Origin: an uncultured Muribaculaceae bacterium
Lineage (GTDB): Bacteria > Bacteroidota > Bacteroidia > Bacteroidales > Muribaculaceae
Length of the DNA stretch: 37,941 nucleotides
Assembly: GCA_910578095.1 (NCBI GenBank)
Contig: CAJTOZ010000007.1
Location: 61,057-98,997 of the forward strand
Reading direction: 5' to 3'
Positions 1 to 7,401 of the stretch are shown here, one piece after another (the stretch's first letter is position 1; each line of letters opens with the position of its first letter). The position numbers and the translations under genes were made by a program. A model generated the notes under the pieces. That model was not told the origin of the DNA and made no database searches. It saw only the letters and a program-made list of their open reading frames with translations.

Positions 1-536
1 TACGCTTTCAGCGTCGCAAGGCGCTCCGCTTTCAGCGTCGCTATGTAGCGACGTATGAAATCAAAATCGATTTCACCATTAGACGTAGGTAACGGTACAC
101 TTTGAGATAATAAGAAAGACTCAAAATGACGTACCAATTCTGCTTTTAACCTCTCTTGGTATAAGTTTAATATACTTATAAAATACAGGGCAATATCCGC
201 ATCAAGACCATTGAACTTAGGGAATAAAGTTTTTGTGAATTGTCCTGCATAGAAATCATGCGCCATGTAGAAGAACTGCATGCCCATCATTCCTACTGCT
301 ATGGAGTTTCCCTTTATCAAGTGAGCATCATCGAAATAGTCAACATATCCATAAATGCCATTGTTGAAAACAGTCCGGGTAAAATATGGATATTTTGAAA
401 ATTCGCTGAAAGTAAATATTTCTTTATCAAGTTGAGGATTTGATTTAACGGTAAAACATTCCGACAACTTGATTTTCTCAAATGTGCCCCCGCCGTCAAG
501 AAACTCTTGGGTGATTTGCGCGAGACGGGGGCTCAC
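1..536 (-). CDS. Restriction-modification specificity subunit (HsdS/BcgIB-like), partial
   Basis: This frame runs open from a GTG codon at 536 to the window edge, giving 178 codons with the C-terminal part missing. It is the target-recognition subunit that would direct the fused nuclease-methyltransferase encoded just upstream. The GTG overlaps the TGA stop of that gene in a GTGA arrangement, which implies translational coupling and decides the start. The first ~150 residues look like one target recognition domain: it includes YPYFTRTVFNNGIYGYV, a fold-typical GNSIAVG, and AGQFTKTLFP. It is followed by a helical stretch (DFDFIRRYIATLKAERLATLKA region) that matches the linker helices of type I and BcgI-like S subunits. 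The DNA is AT-rich compared with most of the window, suggesting horizontal acquisition. Family assignment rests on the partner and the linker; the recognised sequence cannot be inferred. Confidence 0.78.
   Translation of the reverse strand, partial: MSPRLAQITQEFLDGGGTFEKIKLSECFTVKSNPQLDKEIFTFSEFSKYPYFTRTVFNNGIYGYVDYFDDAHLIKGNSIAVGMMGMQFFYMAHDFYAGQFTKTLFPKFNGLDADIALYFISILNLYQERLKAELVRHFESFLLSQSVPLPTSNGEIDFDFIRRYIATLKAERLATLKA
3..41 (-). repeat. In-frame repeat in the S-subunit linker helix
   Basis: A perfect 15-bp unit (plus strand CGCTTTCAGCGTCGC) occurs at 3-17 and 27-41, a 24-bp period, and the first copy sits at the window edge. On the minus strand it encodes two copies of an ATLKAER-like octapeptide in the predicted coiled-coil linker. 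In type I S subunits, repeat number in such linkers sets the spacing between half-sites; whether that applies here is inference. Confidence 0.6.
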
Positions 537-2578
537 TGAAAATTTGGGTCTTCGCGGTCCTGAAGGATGGTACTGACTTTCCACGCAAGATAGTCGGCCA
601 CCGTTTTGCGGAAATCGGACTCGCGTGGAACAGGGTCTATTTTTCTGTGCTTGTCAACAGTCCAGTCGTTGCCATCCAATGAAATGGTATCAAGATTGAT
701 GCAATCTTTGAGATAGGAGGTCGAGGGGCGCCGGTCAAGAACTAAATCCACGACCTCGGCATAGCGCTCGACAGCGTTGCCGGTGTCGCGCAGATTGGTC
801 GCAGAATTGGCTTTTTTGCGGTTCTGGCGGGTATATCCGTCATTGGAAAAGTCGATGAACTTAACGAGCTGCTGAGGGTCGTGGGGTGTTCCTACCTCGA
901 AAACGTAGACCGCAGTCTGCACGCTTGCTTTGCCCTTGAATAAGTCGCTCATGTGGATGGAGGCAATCAGTGAGCTGTGTTCGAGAATGCGTTTGGTATA
1001 GGGCAGTCCGTTGCCGCTGCCTGCATTTTCCTGAATAAGGACTGCAGCCCGTCCGGATGTCATTTTGCTCAATGCACGCTCTACGAAAATCATTCCTTTT
1101 CCTTCTGCTGAGTATGGAGGATTAAGGAGAAACACGGTAGCCGGGAAATCTTCTCCTCGGTGTTCGCCCTGCTCGTATTGGCCATCGTAGAATAGGGAAT
1201 CTTTATAGAGGATGTTGGCAGAGCCATCGTTCATCAACAACATGTTGAGTACAGCCAACATATAGATGTCCGGGAGCTTTTCAATGCCGAGAAGCTGCTC
1301 TGCCTTGATTTTGCGAATCTTGAGGTCGCGTTCCGAGGGATTGCCGTCAAGTTTTGCTTTGGCATCAGCTATCATTTGCTTCATCGCGGCAATAAGAAAT
1401 CCTGCACTACCGAGAGCAAAATCCCAGACGAATGAGTCTTTGTTGACTTTGCACATTGCAGCCATCATTTCGCATACATAGCGTGGAGTAAGCACCACGT
1501 CGTTTTGGTTGCCGTCGGGCACTTTTACCCAAGCGTTGAGTGTATTGAACAATTTCCCGGTAAAGTCAACGTGGATTTTCTCGTTGAAAAGTGGGAGAAT
1601 GTTCTTGTCAAGGAAGGAATATACACTTTTCAGCGGGCTTTCGCCATTTACGGGTTCGTAGAGTTTTGTGTGAATAAACACCTTTGACAACTCTGCAACT
1701 ATCATCTCCCGTTTTTCTTCGGGCAGATTTTTTCTTACGAGATAAGACTTAATCTTATTGAGAATGATGTGTCCGTCATGGTCGTATTGACCGGTAGAAC
1801 TTCTAAGCTCTGTAACTGCAAGTGGTGCAACTTCATTTTTGATGCCTACACCGGCCATTATCAAACCTGCAATCAGCTTAACGCGATAATCCTCGCTGAT
1901 TTGGTGCACATGGTGCATTTCTTGATTAAGTTCCTTTAGGTTGTCTTCAATCTGGAACTCCCACATCTTAGTTTTCTGTTCCTGCTCTTCGTCTGACAAT
2001 TCAAGATTATCAATACGGTCGATAAGTTCTTCAATGTTGGAGGCGGCGAGGAAAGAAAGGGAACAATAATCACCAATCTTCTTTGGAACTAAAAGGTTGT
2101 TCTTTGAAACGTAATAGACGCCATATTCAGTTGTGCGATTACCTGCATCGTCATCATAACCGTTGATGCCTATGGCAATAACCTCTTCGTAAGTCTGGGA
2201 ATACTTGATGATAGCCTCCGCATAATGCACGGCTCCATTGACAGCGTATTTTTTGCGATTGGCAAAAATCGGTTTGCCGGACGCATCCGACATAGATATA
2301 CCACCGAGTTCATCATATTTGACAAAATCCCCCTCAGTACCTTTAACCTCAATCATTACAGGGATTTTTCTCCCGGCAGGTGATGTGATGAATAATTTTA
2401 TATCGGGATAATTATTGCCGCTACCCCCGCCTTTGCTTTGTGCGGCAGAGAGAGCTTGTGCAATTTCGGGATTAATATCCTCGGTCTTGGTATAGGGATG
2501 TCTCCCAACTGCTATAAGCTCGCTTTTAGCAGCGGTTTCTATCTGCTCCTCGATGCTTTTTGCTCGTTTCTTGGCCAT
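533..2578 (-). CDS. Fused nuclease-N6-adenine methyltransferase, BcgIA-like R-M subunit
   Basis: A 681-aa protein that combines cleavage and methylation. The N-terminal ~180 residues carry a PD-(D/E)XK nuclease core: YPDI with D59, then IEVKG with E77 and K79. A helical region follows, and residues ~330-680 form a gamma-class N6-adenine methyltransferase resembling HsdM. In it TPRYVCEMM (374-382) precedes the SAM-binding motif I variant DFALGSAGFL (386-395), and NPPY (486-489) is the catalytic motif IV. A nuclease fused to an HsdM-like methylase with a separate S subunit is the architecture of type IIB BcgI, where the complex cuts on both sides of its site. The S subunit overlaps the 3' end. 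No HsdR translocase is visible. A type I HsdM is the alternative, but the nuclease residues at the N-terminus argue against it. Confidence 0.85.
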   Translation of the reverse strand: MAKKRAKSIEEQIETAAKSELIAVGRHPYTKTEDINPEIAQALSAAQSKGGGSGNNYPDIKLFITSPAGRKIPVMIEVKGTEGDFVKYDELGGISMSDASGKPIFANRKKYAVNGAVHYAEAIIKYSQTYEEVIAIGINGYDDDAGNRTTEYGVYYVSKNNLLVPKKIGDYCSLSFLAASNIEELIDRIDNLELSDEEQEQKTKMWEFQIEDNLKELNQEMHHVHQISEDYRVKLIAGLIMAGVGIKNEVAPLAVTELRSSTGQYDHDGHIILNKIKSYLVRKNLPEEKREMIVAELSKVFIHTKLYEPVNGESPLKSVYSFLDKNILPLFNEKIHVDFTGKLFNTLNAWVKVPDGNQNDVVLTPRYVCEMMAAMCKVNKDSFVWDFALGSAGFLIAAMKQMIADAKAKLDGNPSERDLKIRKIKAEQLLGIEKLPDIYMLAVLNMLLMNDGSANILYKDSLFYDGQYEQGEHRGEDFPATVFLLNPPYSAEGKGMIFVERALSKMTSGRAAVLIQENAGSGNGLPYTKRILEHSSLIASIHMSDLFKGKASVQTAVYVFEVGTPHDPQQLVKFIDFSNDGYTRQNRKKANSATNLRDTGNAVERYAEVVDLVLDRRPSTSYLKDCINLDTISLDGNDWTVDKHRKIDPVPRESDFRKTVADYLAWKVSTILQDREDPNFQ

Positions 2579-2767
2579 TGTCTATTTTTTTCTGTGCTTT
2601 TAAGTGTATTGCTCCATCTTTACGGTTCAGCGCTACATGGCCGATGAGACGTCGTATGGCATGCGCCAAGAGACACACCGAGCCCACTCTGGAGCCGTCA
2701 GGCAAGCGTAGCAAAAGGTATGCACCCTGGTGCATCCTATTCCCGCCGAGTGCGCCAACAGTGTATT

Positions 2768-2818
2768 CCGATAAAATCGTGTACGTTCCATCTTGTTCCG
2801 CATATCCCGTGGTGGAAC
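2768..2818. repeat. 51-bp direct repeat, copy 1
   Basis: This copy matches 3068-3118 at 47 of 51 positions with no gaps, offset by exactly 300 bp. Weak similarity continues to the right (GGAACAGTGTGCGGCG here against GGAACATTGAGCGGCG in copy 2). The inner inverted repeat is imperfect here, with a G-T type pair replacing one pair of copy 2. The family is not recognised. Confidence 0.75.
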
Positions 2819-2988
2819 TGAGGAACAGTGTGCGGCGAAGCTGCGCTGCGAGTGATAGCCACAAGTGAGTGATAGCGAATGTAGCTTGTGGTCAAAAGCC
2901 ATCTTTTCATAGGGGCCACATTGCGGTCCAACATCACTCGCGCCGCGGATATACCGTTTAGGATTATGCAACACGGCCATATCTGTCG

Positions 2989-3020
2989 CGAAGATAATGA
3001 TTTTTATTAGTTATGGCAAA
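2989..3020 (-). promoter_or_regulatory. Bacteroidota-type promoter, probably for the R-M operon
   Basis: On the minus strand TTTG (3017-3020) is followed after 20 nt by TATCTTCG (2989-2996), one base from the Bacteroidota -7 consensus TAnnTTTG. The next well-supported gene downstream is the nuclease-methyltransferase, whose ATG is about 400 nt away. The promoter could instead serve a small RNA within the leader. Confidence 0.5.
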
Positions 3021-3067
3021 TAAAAATGGAGTAAATTGGTATTTTATTTGGTATACCTAATAAAATG

Positions 3068-3118
3068 CCGATAAAATCGTGTGCGTTCCATCCTGTTCCA
3101 CATATCCCGCGGTGGAAC
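3068..3118. repeat. 51-bp direct repeat, copy 2, with perfect hairpin
   Basis: Second copy of the repeat at 2768-2818. It contains a perfect 8-bp inverted repeat, TGTTCCAC (3094-3101) and GTGGAACA (3112-3119), around a 10-nt loop. It could be an RNA hairpin or a protein-binding palindrome; nothing here decides between them. Confidence 0.75.
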
Positions 3119-3135
3119 ACCGGAACACCGGAACA
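3114..3135. repeat. Short tandem octamer GGAACACC
   Basis: GGAACACC occurs at 3114-3121 and 3122-3129, then GGAACA at 3130-3135, giving 2.75 units directly attached to the right end of the 51-bp repeat. Copy 1 of the larger repeat lacks this expansion. Confidence 0.7.
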
Positions 3136-3181
3136 TTGAGCGGCGTACTCCTACATGTATAATAAACTATAATAAACGCAG

Positions 3182-3218
3182 CGAAGGCATGCCTCTGTTG
3201 GTTCAGGGCATGCCTTCG
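3182..3218 (-). terminator. Terminator after rpoD
   Basis: A perfect 12-bp stem, CGAAGGCATGCC (3182-3193) and GGCATGCCTTCG (3207-3218), lies 25 nt past the rpoD stop on the minus strand. It is followed by GCTGCG and a broken T-rich tract, so the U-tract is imperfect. Confidence 0.6.
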
Positions 3219-3242
3219 GATGTGTGTGTGCGGGATGGAGAA

Positions 3243-4103
3243 TCAGGCTCCGAGATAAGCCTTGAGCAGGCGGCTCTTCTGGCCTTTGAGGCGGCGGATG
3301 GCCTTTTCCTTGATCTGGCGCACGCGCTCGCGTGTGAGGTCGAACTTGGCACCGATTTCCTCGAGGGTCATTTCCTGACAACCGATACCGAAGAACATCT
3401 TGAGAATCTCCCGCTCGCGTTCGTGGAGCTGACGCAGAGCGCGGTCCACTTCGTTGCTGAGCGACTCGCGGTTGAGACCGGCATCGGCCATGGGGGAGTC
3501 GTCGTTGGTGAGGACGTCGAGCAGGCTGTTGTCCTCGCCTTCTACAAAGGGAGCATCCACGGAGATGTGGCGGCCGCTCACTTTGAGCGTATCGGCGATT
3601 TTGTCGACGGGCACGTCAAGCGTTTCGGCGAGTTCCTCGGGCGATGGGCGGCGTTCGTTTTCCTGCTCGAATTTGGAGAGGGCTTTACTTATTTTGTTGA
3701 GTGAGCCCACCTGGTTGAGCGGCAGGCGCACGATTCGGCTCTGCTCGGCGAGCGCCTGCAGGATGCTCTGGCGTATCCACCATACGGCGTAGGAGATGAA
3801 CTTGAAGCCACGGGTTTCGTCGAACTTTCGCGCGGCCTTGATGAGGCCGAGGTTGCCTTCGTTGATGAGGTCGGGGAGGGAAAGACCCTGATTCTGATAT
3901 TGCTTGGCCACGGACACAACGAAGCGCAGGTTGGCGCGCGTAAGCTTTTCGAGTGCTACCTGGTCGCCGTTGCGGATACGCTGGGCGAGTTCGACTTCCT
4001 CTTCCACCGAAATGAGCTCTTCGCGGCCTATCTCCTGGAGATATTTGTCGAGCGAGGCGCTTTCGCGGTTGGTGATGGATTTCGTGATTTTAAGTTGTCT
4101 CAT
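3243..4103 (-). CDS. rpoD: Primary sigma factor RpoD (sigma-70 family, Bacteroidota type)
   Basis: A 286-aa housekeeping sigma factor that directs RNA polymerase to promoters such as the -33/-7 elements seen in this window. Region 1.2 begins near SLDKYLQEIG (17-26). Region 2 spans ~55-125, with core-binding DLINEGNLGLIKAARKFD and the melting segment YAVWWIRQSI (105-114). Region 3 covers ~135-205. Region 4 ends with the -35-reading helix LTRERVRQIKEKA (256-268). The protein lacks the long region 1.1 and non-conserved insert of E. coli RpoD, as is normal for Bacteroidota, whose primary sigma factors are about 290 aa. It is monocistronic, with its own promoter at 4141-4171 and a hairpin after the stop. 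Confidence 0.97.
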   Translation of the reverse strand: MRQLKITKSITNRESASLDKYLQEIGREELISVEEEVELAQRIRNGDQVALEKLTRANLRFVVSVAKQYQNQGLSLPDLINEGNLGLIKAARKFDETRGFKFISYAVWWIRQSILQALAEQSRIVRLPLNQVGSLNKISKALSKFEQENERRPSPEELAETLDVPVDKIADTLKVSGRHISVDAPFVEGEDNSLLDVLTNDDSPMADAGLNRESLSNEVDRALRQLHEREREILKMFFGIGCQEMTLEEIGAKFDLTRERVRQIKEKAIRRLKGQKSRLLKAYLGA

Positions 4104-4140
4104 ATATTATAAGTCAATACCTAACTGGTGCAAAAACGTG

Positions 4141-4171
4141 CAAAGTTAATAAAAAATACGTTAAGATACAA
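4141..4171 (-). promoter_or_regulatory. rpoD promoter
   Basis: Minus-strand TTG (4169-4171), a 20-nt spacer, then TAACTTTG (4141-4148), an exact match to the Bacteroidota -7 consensus. The leader to the rpoD ATG is about 30 nt. Confidence 0.8.
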
Positions 4172-4199
4172 GTCCTTAGGGCTAAAATGCGATAAAAAC

Positions 4200-4236
4200 C
4201 GCCGCCCGAGACATTAAACTAACGCTTCGGGCGGCG
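4200..4236 (-). terminator. Terminator after the ABC exporter operon
   Basis: A perfect 10-bp GC-rich stem, CGCCGCCCGA (4200-4209) and TCGGGCGGCG (4227-4236), is followed on the minus strand by GGTTTTTATC. It separates the exporter genes from the rpoD promoter 30 nt further on. Confidence 0.75.
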
Positions 4237-4296
4237 ATTTTATTGGAGCGCGGGCCACAAAAAACGTTAATGTTCCCGCTCTTGGGTCGCGGGTGG

Positions 4297-5547
4297 CTAT
4301 TTGTAGCGCGCCCAGCGGATGAGTTCGGCGAACGACGGTTTTTTGCCGTACATGAATATGCCTACGCGGTAGATCTTGGCGGCGAGCCATACCATGGCGA
4401 GGAACGACGCGTACAGCACCACTACGGAGACAACTATCTGCCATGCCGGAATGCCGAAGGGAATGCGCGACATCATCACCATGGGCGATGTGAACGGAAT
4501 GATGGATGCCCACACGGCCATGCCCGACGAGGGGTCCTGCGAGGCTGTCATGCCTATGATGAGGCCTACGATGATGGGTACGATGGCTATGCTCTGCAAT
4601 TGCGAGGCGTCCTGTATGTTGTCGACGGCAGAGCCGATGGCTGCGTAGATGGAAGAGTAGAAAAGGTAGCCGCCCACAAGAAAGAGCATGATGTATCCGA
4701 AAAGACCCATGATGTAGAGCGGCGATCCGAGCATGCCTATGTCGAGGCCGTCGGTGGCGGAGGCTGCGCCTGCCACGAGCGGCATCAGCCACATGGAGCA
4801 TGCGGTGGTGATGAGGCCCCATATGAGTATCTGGGTGATGGCGACAAGGCCTATGCCTACGATCTTGCCCATCATCAATGCGTTGGGGTGGACGCTGCTC
4901 ACGACAATCTCCAGCACGCGGTTGTTCTTTTCTTCGATGATGCTTGTCATTACCATCTGTCCGTAAAGGAGGATGAACATGTAGAGCATGAAGGATGTGA
5001 TGGTGCCCACGATGTAGCTTATGAGCGACGATGTCTCGGACGTGTCGCCGTCGGTTATGCGGAATGTCTCGAGGCGCACGTCGGCCTGAATTTCTTTCAT
5101 TATCTGTCCGAGGTTGTCGATGTCGTAGCTTTTCAGGCGCTCGTTTTCGATTATGTTCTTGAGCTGGCTGCTGATGGCGCTTTCGGTCTGCATCGACGCG
5201 GCTTCGTGGCTGTACAGGCGGATGTCGTCGGGGCGGCTTACGGCATCGGAGCCGATGATGAGCACAGCGTCGTAATCTTCATTGGCCATTGCCTCGGTGG
5301 GGTCTGTGGCTACGGCTGTGAATGTGAGTTCGCCTTCGCTGTTCAGACGCTGCCCTATCTTTTGGGAGGTCTCGTCGATTACGGCTACGTTTTTATTCTC
5401 AGGGCCGCTGAGCAGCATTATGGCCGCGGGAGCGAGCATGAGCGCCACCATGAGTATGGGCATCAGCAGTGTGCTGATGATGAAACTCTTGCGCTGCACG
5501 CGCTCGAGATATTCGCGGCGTATTATTATGGCGAGTGGTGAGTTCAT
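4297..5547 (-). CDS. ABC-2 type exporter permease (NatB-like)
   Basis: A 416-aa inner-membrane subunit. The start chosen is the ATG at 5547, which overlaps the stop of the ATPase gene as ATGA and begins MNSPLAIIIRREY; the same frame stays open much further upstream, but only inside the ATPase gene. One membrane segment lies at ~20-47, then a soluble extracytoplasmic domain of ~130 residues, then five or so membrane segments from ~175 to 400. Between them sits the signature-like EEKNNRVLEIVVSSVHP. This layout matches the ABC2_membrane_3 family, including the sodium-extrusion permease NatB of Bacillus. The substrate cannot be read from sequence, so a role in sodium, drug or lipid export remains open. 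Confidence 0.85.
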   Translation of the reverse strand: MNSPLAIIIRREYLERVQRKSFIISTLLMPILMVALMLAPAAIMLLSGPENKNVAVIDETSQKIGQRLNSEGELTFTAVATDPTEAMANEDYDAVLIIGSDAVSRPDDIRLYSHEAASMQTESAISSQLKNIIENERLKSYDIDNLGQIMKEIQADVRLETFRITDGDTSETSSLISYIVGTITSFMLYMFILLYGQMVMTSIIEEKNNRVLEIVVSSVHPNALMMGKIVGIGLVAITQILIWGLITTACSMWLMPLVAGAASATDGLDIGMLGSPLYIMGLFGYIMLFLVGGYLFYSSIYAAIGSAVDNIQDASQLQSIAIVPIIVGLIIGMTASQDPSSGMAVWASIIPFTSPMVMMSRIPFGIPAWQIVVSVVVLYASFLAMVWLAAKIYRVGIFMYGKKPSFAELIRWARYK

Positions 5548-6491
5548 TGTTGCACGGGAGTTTTGAGGTTGGCGGCTTCGACTGTTTTGATGAATATGTC
5601 GTCCATGGAGGGAAGCAGTGCGCGGAAGCCTTCGAGGCGTACTGCTCCATTGGCGGCGGCTACGGCAAGAGGAAGATCGGAGCTGTCGTGCAGATTGACG
5701 ATGATGCGCCGCAGGCCTTCGCGGTCGGTGGGGGCGTCGGCCATGTTTCGGGTCATAGGCTGCAGGGCGGCACGGATGGCATCCTGGGAGCCGTCGTAGG
5801 AAAATTCGTAGCTGTTGTCGGAAAAGCGGCGGCGCAGCTCGCGCACGGAGCCGCTGAGGATGTTGTGCGAGCGGTTGATCAGTGTGATCTCGTCGCACAA
5901 CTCTTCCACGCTCGCCATGTTGTGGGTGGAAAATATGACGGTGGCGCCTTCGTCGCGCAATTTTAGGATCTCGCGTTTGAGTATGTTGGCGTTTATGGGG
6001 TCGAACCCTGAAAAGGGCTCGTCGAATATCAGAAGCTGCGGGCGGTGCAGCACGGTGACGATGAACTGCACCTTCTGTGCCATGCCTTTGGAGAGCTCCT
6101 CCACTTTTTTGTCCCACCAGTCGGATATCTCAAGATGCTCGAACCACTCTTTGAGACGGGCGGTGGCTTCGGCTTTTCCGAGGCCTTTGAGGCGTGCGAA
6201 GAAGAGAGCCTGATCGCCCACCTTCATTTTCTTGTACAAACCACGTTCCTCGGGGAGATAGCCTATGGTGGCGGTGTCGGCGGCTGTGAGGCGATGGCCG
6301 TTGAAGGTTATTGTACCGGTGTCGGGTGCCGTTATATGGTTGATGGTACGAATGAGCGTTGTTTTTCCTGCGCCGTTGGGTCCGAGCAGTCCGTAGACGC
6401 TTCCCCGCGGCACGGCGAGGCTTACGTTGTCAAGGGCTTTGTGCTTGGCGAAGGACTTGCTTACGCCTTCAACCGTGATGATGTTGTCCAT
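5544..6491 (-). CDS. ABC transporter ATP-binding subunit (NatA-like)
   Basis: A 315-aa ATPase that powers the adjoining permease. Walker A is GPNGAGKT (37-44), the signature motif is LSKGM (133-137), Walker B is LLIFDEPF (153-160) with catalytic E158, and the switch histidine is H190. The C-terminal ~90 residues form the extra domain typical of NatA and drug-exporter ATPases. The gene ends in an ATGA overlap with the permease gene, so the two are translationally coupled. Upstream, a 99-bp divergent region is shared with the YczE-like gene; a weak minus-strand TAATTTTT element is present, but no clear promoter. Confidence 0.92.
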   Translation of the reverse strand: MDNIITVEGVSKSFAKHKALDNVSLAVPRGSVYGLLGPNGAGKTTLIRTINHITAPDTGTITFNGHRLTAADTATIGYLPEERGLYKKMKVGDQALFFARLKGLGKAEATARLKEWFEHLEISDWWDKKVEELSKGMAQKVQFIVTVLHRPQLLIFDEPFSGFDPINANILKREILKLRDEGATVIFSTHNMASVEELCDEITLINRSHNILSGSVRELRRRFSDNSYEFSYDGSQDAIRAALQPMTRNMADAPTDREGLRRIIVNLHDSSDLPLAVAAANGAVRLEGFRALLPSMDDIFIKTVEAANLKTPVQQ

Positions 6492-6562
6492 TTTGGGAGA
6501 TGAATGTTATGCCTATTAGACGCGCCGGATAAGGAAAAATTACATAATTGGGATATTTTTTG

Positions 6563-6570
6563 TAATTTTG
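6563..6570 (+). promoter_or_regulatory. -7 element for the YczE-like gene
   Basis: TAATTTTG matches TAnnTTTG and lies 20 nt before the ATG at 6591, giving a leader of roughly 14 nt. The -33 position reads TTA rather than TTG, so the element is weaker than the others. Confidence 0.5.
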
Positions 6571-6590
6571 TAGTGTAATTAGGTATTTTT

Positions 6591-7289
6591 ATGAGTTGTA
6601 AAAAAGATTTGTTCGTACGTTATCTTGTATTTATTTTCGGTCTTTATCTGCTTGCATGGGGTGTCGTTCTGATAGTGCGTTCGGCGCTGGGCACCACTCC
6701 TATAAGTTGTGTGAACTATGTGGCAAGCATGCACACTCCGCTGTCGCTGGGCACATGCACCTTCATCATTAATATGATATTGATAGGCGTGCAGCTATGG
6801 CTCGTGCGTGGGCGTCGTACGCGCCGCGACGTGATGGAAATAGGCCTTCAGGTGCCATTCTCGTTCGTATTCGCCGCATTTATAGATTTCAATATGGCTC
6901 TGTCGCGTGATCTGGTGCCTGCTGGTTATGCCATGTCGCTGGCGATACTCGCTTTGGGCTGTGTGGTGCAGGCGTTGGGCGTGGTGTTCGAGATAAAGCC
7001 GCATGTGGCCATGATGAGTGGCGAAGCGGTGGTGAAATATGCGTCGCAGCGCTACGGGCGTGAATTCGGACGCCTGAAAGTGGTGTTCGACTGCACGTTG
7101 GTGTGCACTGCCATAGCGCTGTCGCTGTTGCTGTGCGGTCGCGTCGAGGGTGTGCGCGAGGGCACCGTGGTGGCCGCTGCCGCGACAGGTTATATTGTCA
7201 CCTTTCTTAATGCGCGTGTGCTCACCCGCCGCAATCTCTCGCGCACAGTATCGGCCTTGGCCATACTGACGGGCGGGCGTAGAAATTAA
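6591..7289 (+). CDS. YczE/YitT-family multipass membrane protein
   Basis: A 232-aa integral membrane protein with five or six hydrophobic segments. The first is at ~11-30 (LVFIFGLYLLAWGVVLIV), followed by the family-typical SALGTTPISC loop (31-40). Others lie near 55-73, 88-105, 113-133, 165-181 and 193-205. The SALGTSP-like loop after the first helix is characteristic of YczE/YyaS/YitT-like proteins, whose function is not established. It is transcribed alone, divergently from the ABC exporter and 112 bp before thrS. Nothing here suggests a substrate. Confidence 0.75.
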   Translation: MSCKKDLFVRYLVFIFGLYLLAWGVVLIVRSALGTTPISCVNYVASMHTPLSLGTCTFIINMILIGVQLWLVRGRRTRRDVMEIGLQVPFSFVFAAFIDFNMALSRDLVPAGYAMSLAILALGCVVQALGVVFEIKPHVAMMSGEAVVKYASQRYGREFGRLKVVFDCTLVCTAIALSLLLCGRVEGVREGTVVAAAATGYIVTFLNARVLTRRNLSRTVSALAILTGGRRN

Positions 7290-7325
7290 TTGTCTGAAAA
7301 TAGCGTAAGATTCGAAAAAAATAAG

Positions 7326-7333
7326 TATCTTTG
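7326..7333 (+). promoter_or_regulatory. -7 element for the thrS-infC-rpmI-rplT cluster
   Basis: TATCTTTG matches TAnnTTTG exactly. No TTG stands at the expected -33 distance. The leader to the thrS ATG would be about 60 nt, too short for a T-box. Confidence 0.55.
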
Positions 7334-7401
7334 CGCGTGATTTTTGGCCGGTTTGCGCACTTGGTGTGTCAAGCGGTTGATTTTTAACGCTTTAAACGAT
7401 T

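Larger units (their letters stand above)
2579..3242. other. Gene-poor spacer upstream of the R-M operon
   Basis: No convincing protein gene lies in these 664 bp. Overlapping short frames exist on both strands in several phases, none with a recognisable domain. The region holds a minus-strand promoter-like element near 2989-3020, a 51-bp direct repeat whose copies are offset by exactly 300 bp, a short tandem octamer, and at its left end in transcription order the rpoD terminator. If the promoter serves the R-M operon, its transcript has a leader of about 400 nt. Confidence 0.6.

Noticed and set aside
2526..2864. 112-codon minus-strand frame overlapping the methyltransferase start
   Set aside because: It runs into the first codons of the methyltransferase in another phase and has no recognisable motif.
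2633..2980. 115-codon frame on the minus strand starting just after the promoter-like element
   Set aside because: No domain is recognisable, the composition is unusual (many Cys, His, Arg), and other phases in the same stretch are equally open. The leader would be almost absent. It is more likely non-coding.
4243..5541. 432-codon plus-strand frame opposite the ABC permease
   Set aside because: It lies entirely antisense to a well-supported permease; the His/Gly/Cys/Asp-rich composition is what the complement of that gene produces.
5548..6117. N-terminal extension of the permease frame to 6117
   Set aside because: It lies inside the ATPase gene in another phase, and the ATGA overlap with a family-like start at 5547 is far more convincing.
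7334..7401. T-box riboswitch before thrS
   Set aside because: The leader is only about 60 nt and has no T-box sequence or antiterminator fold.
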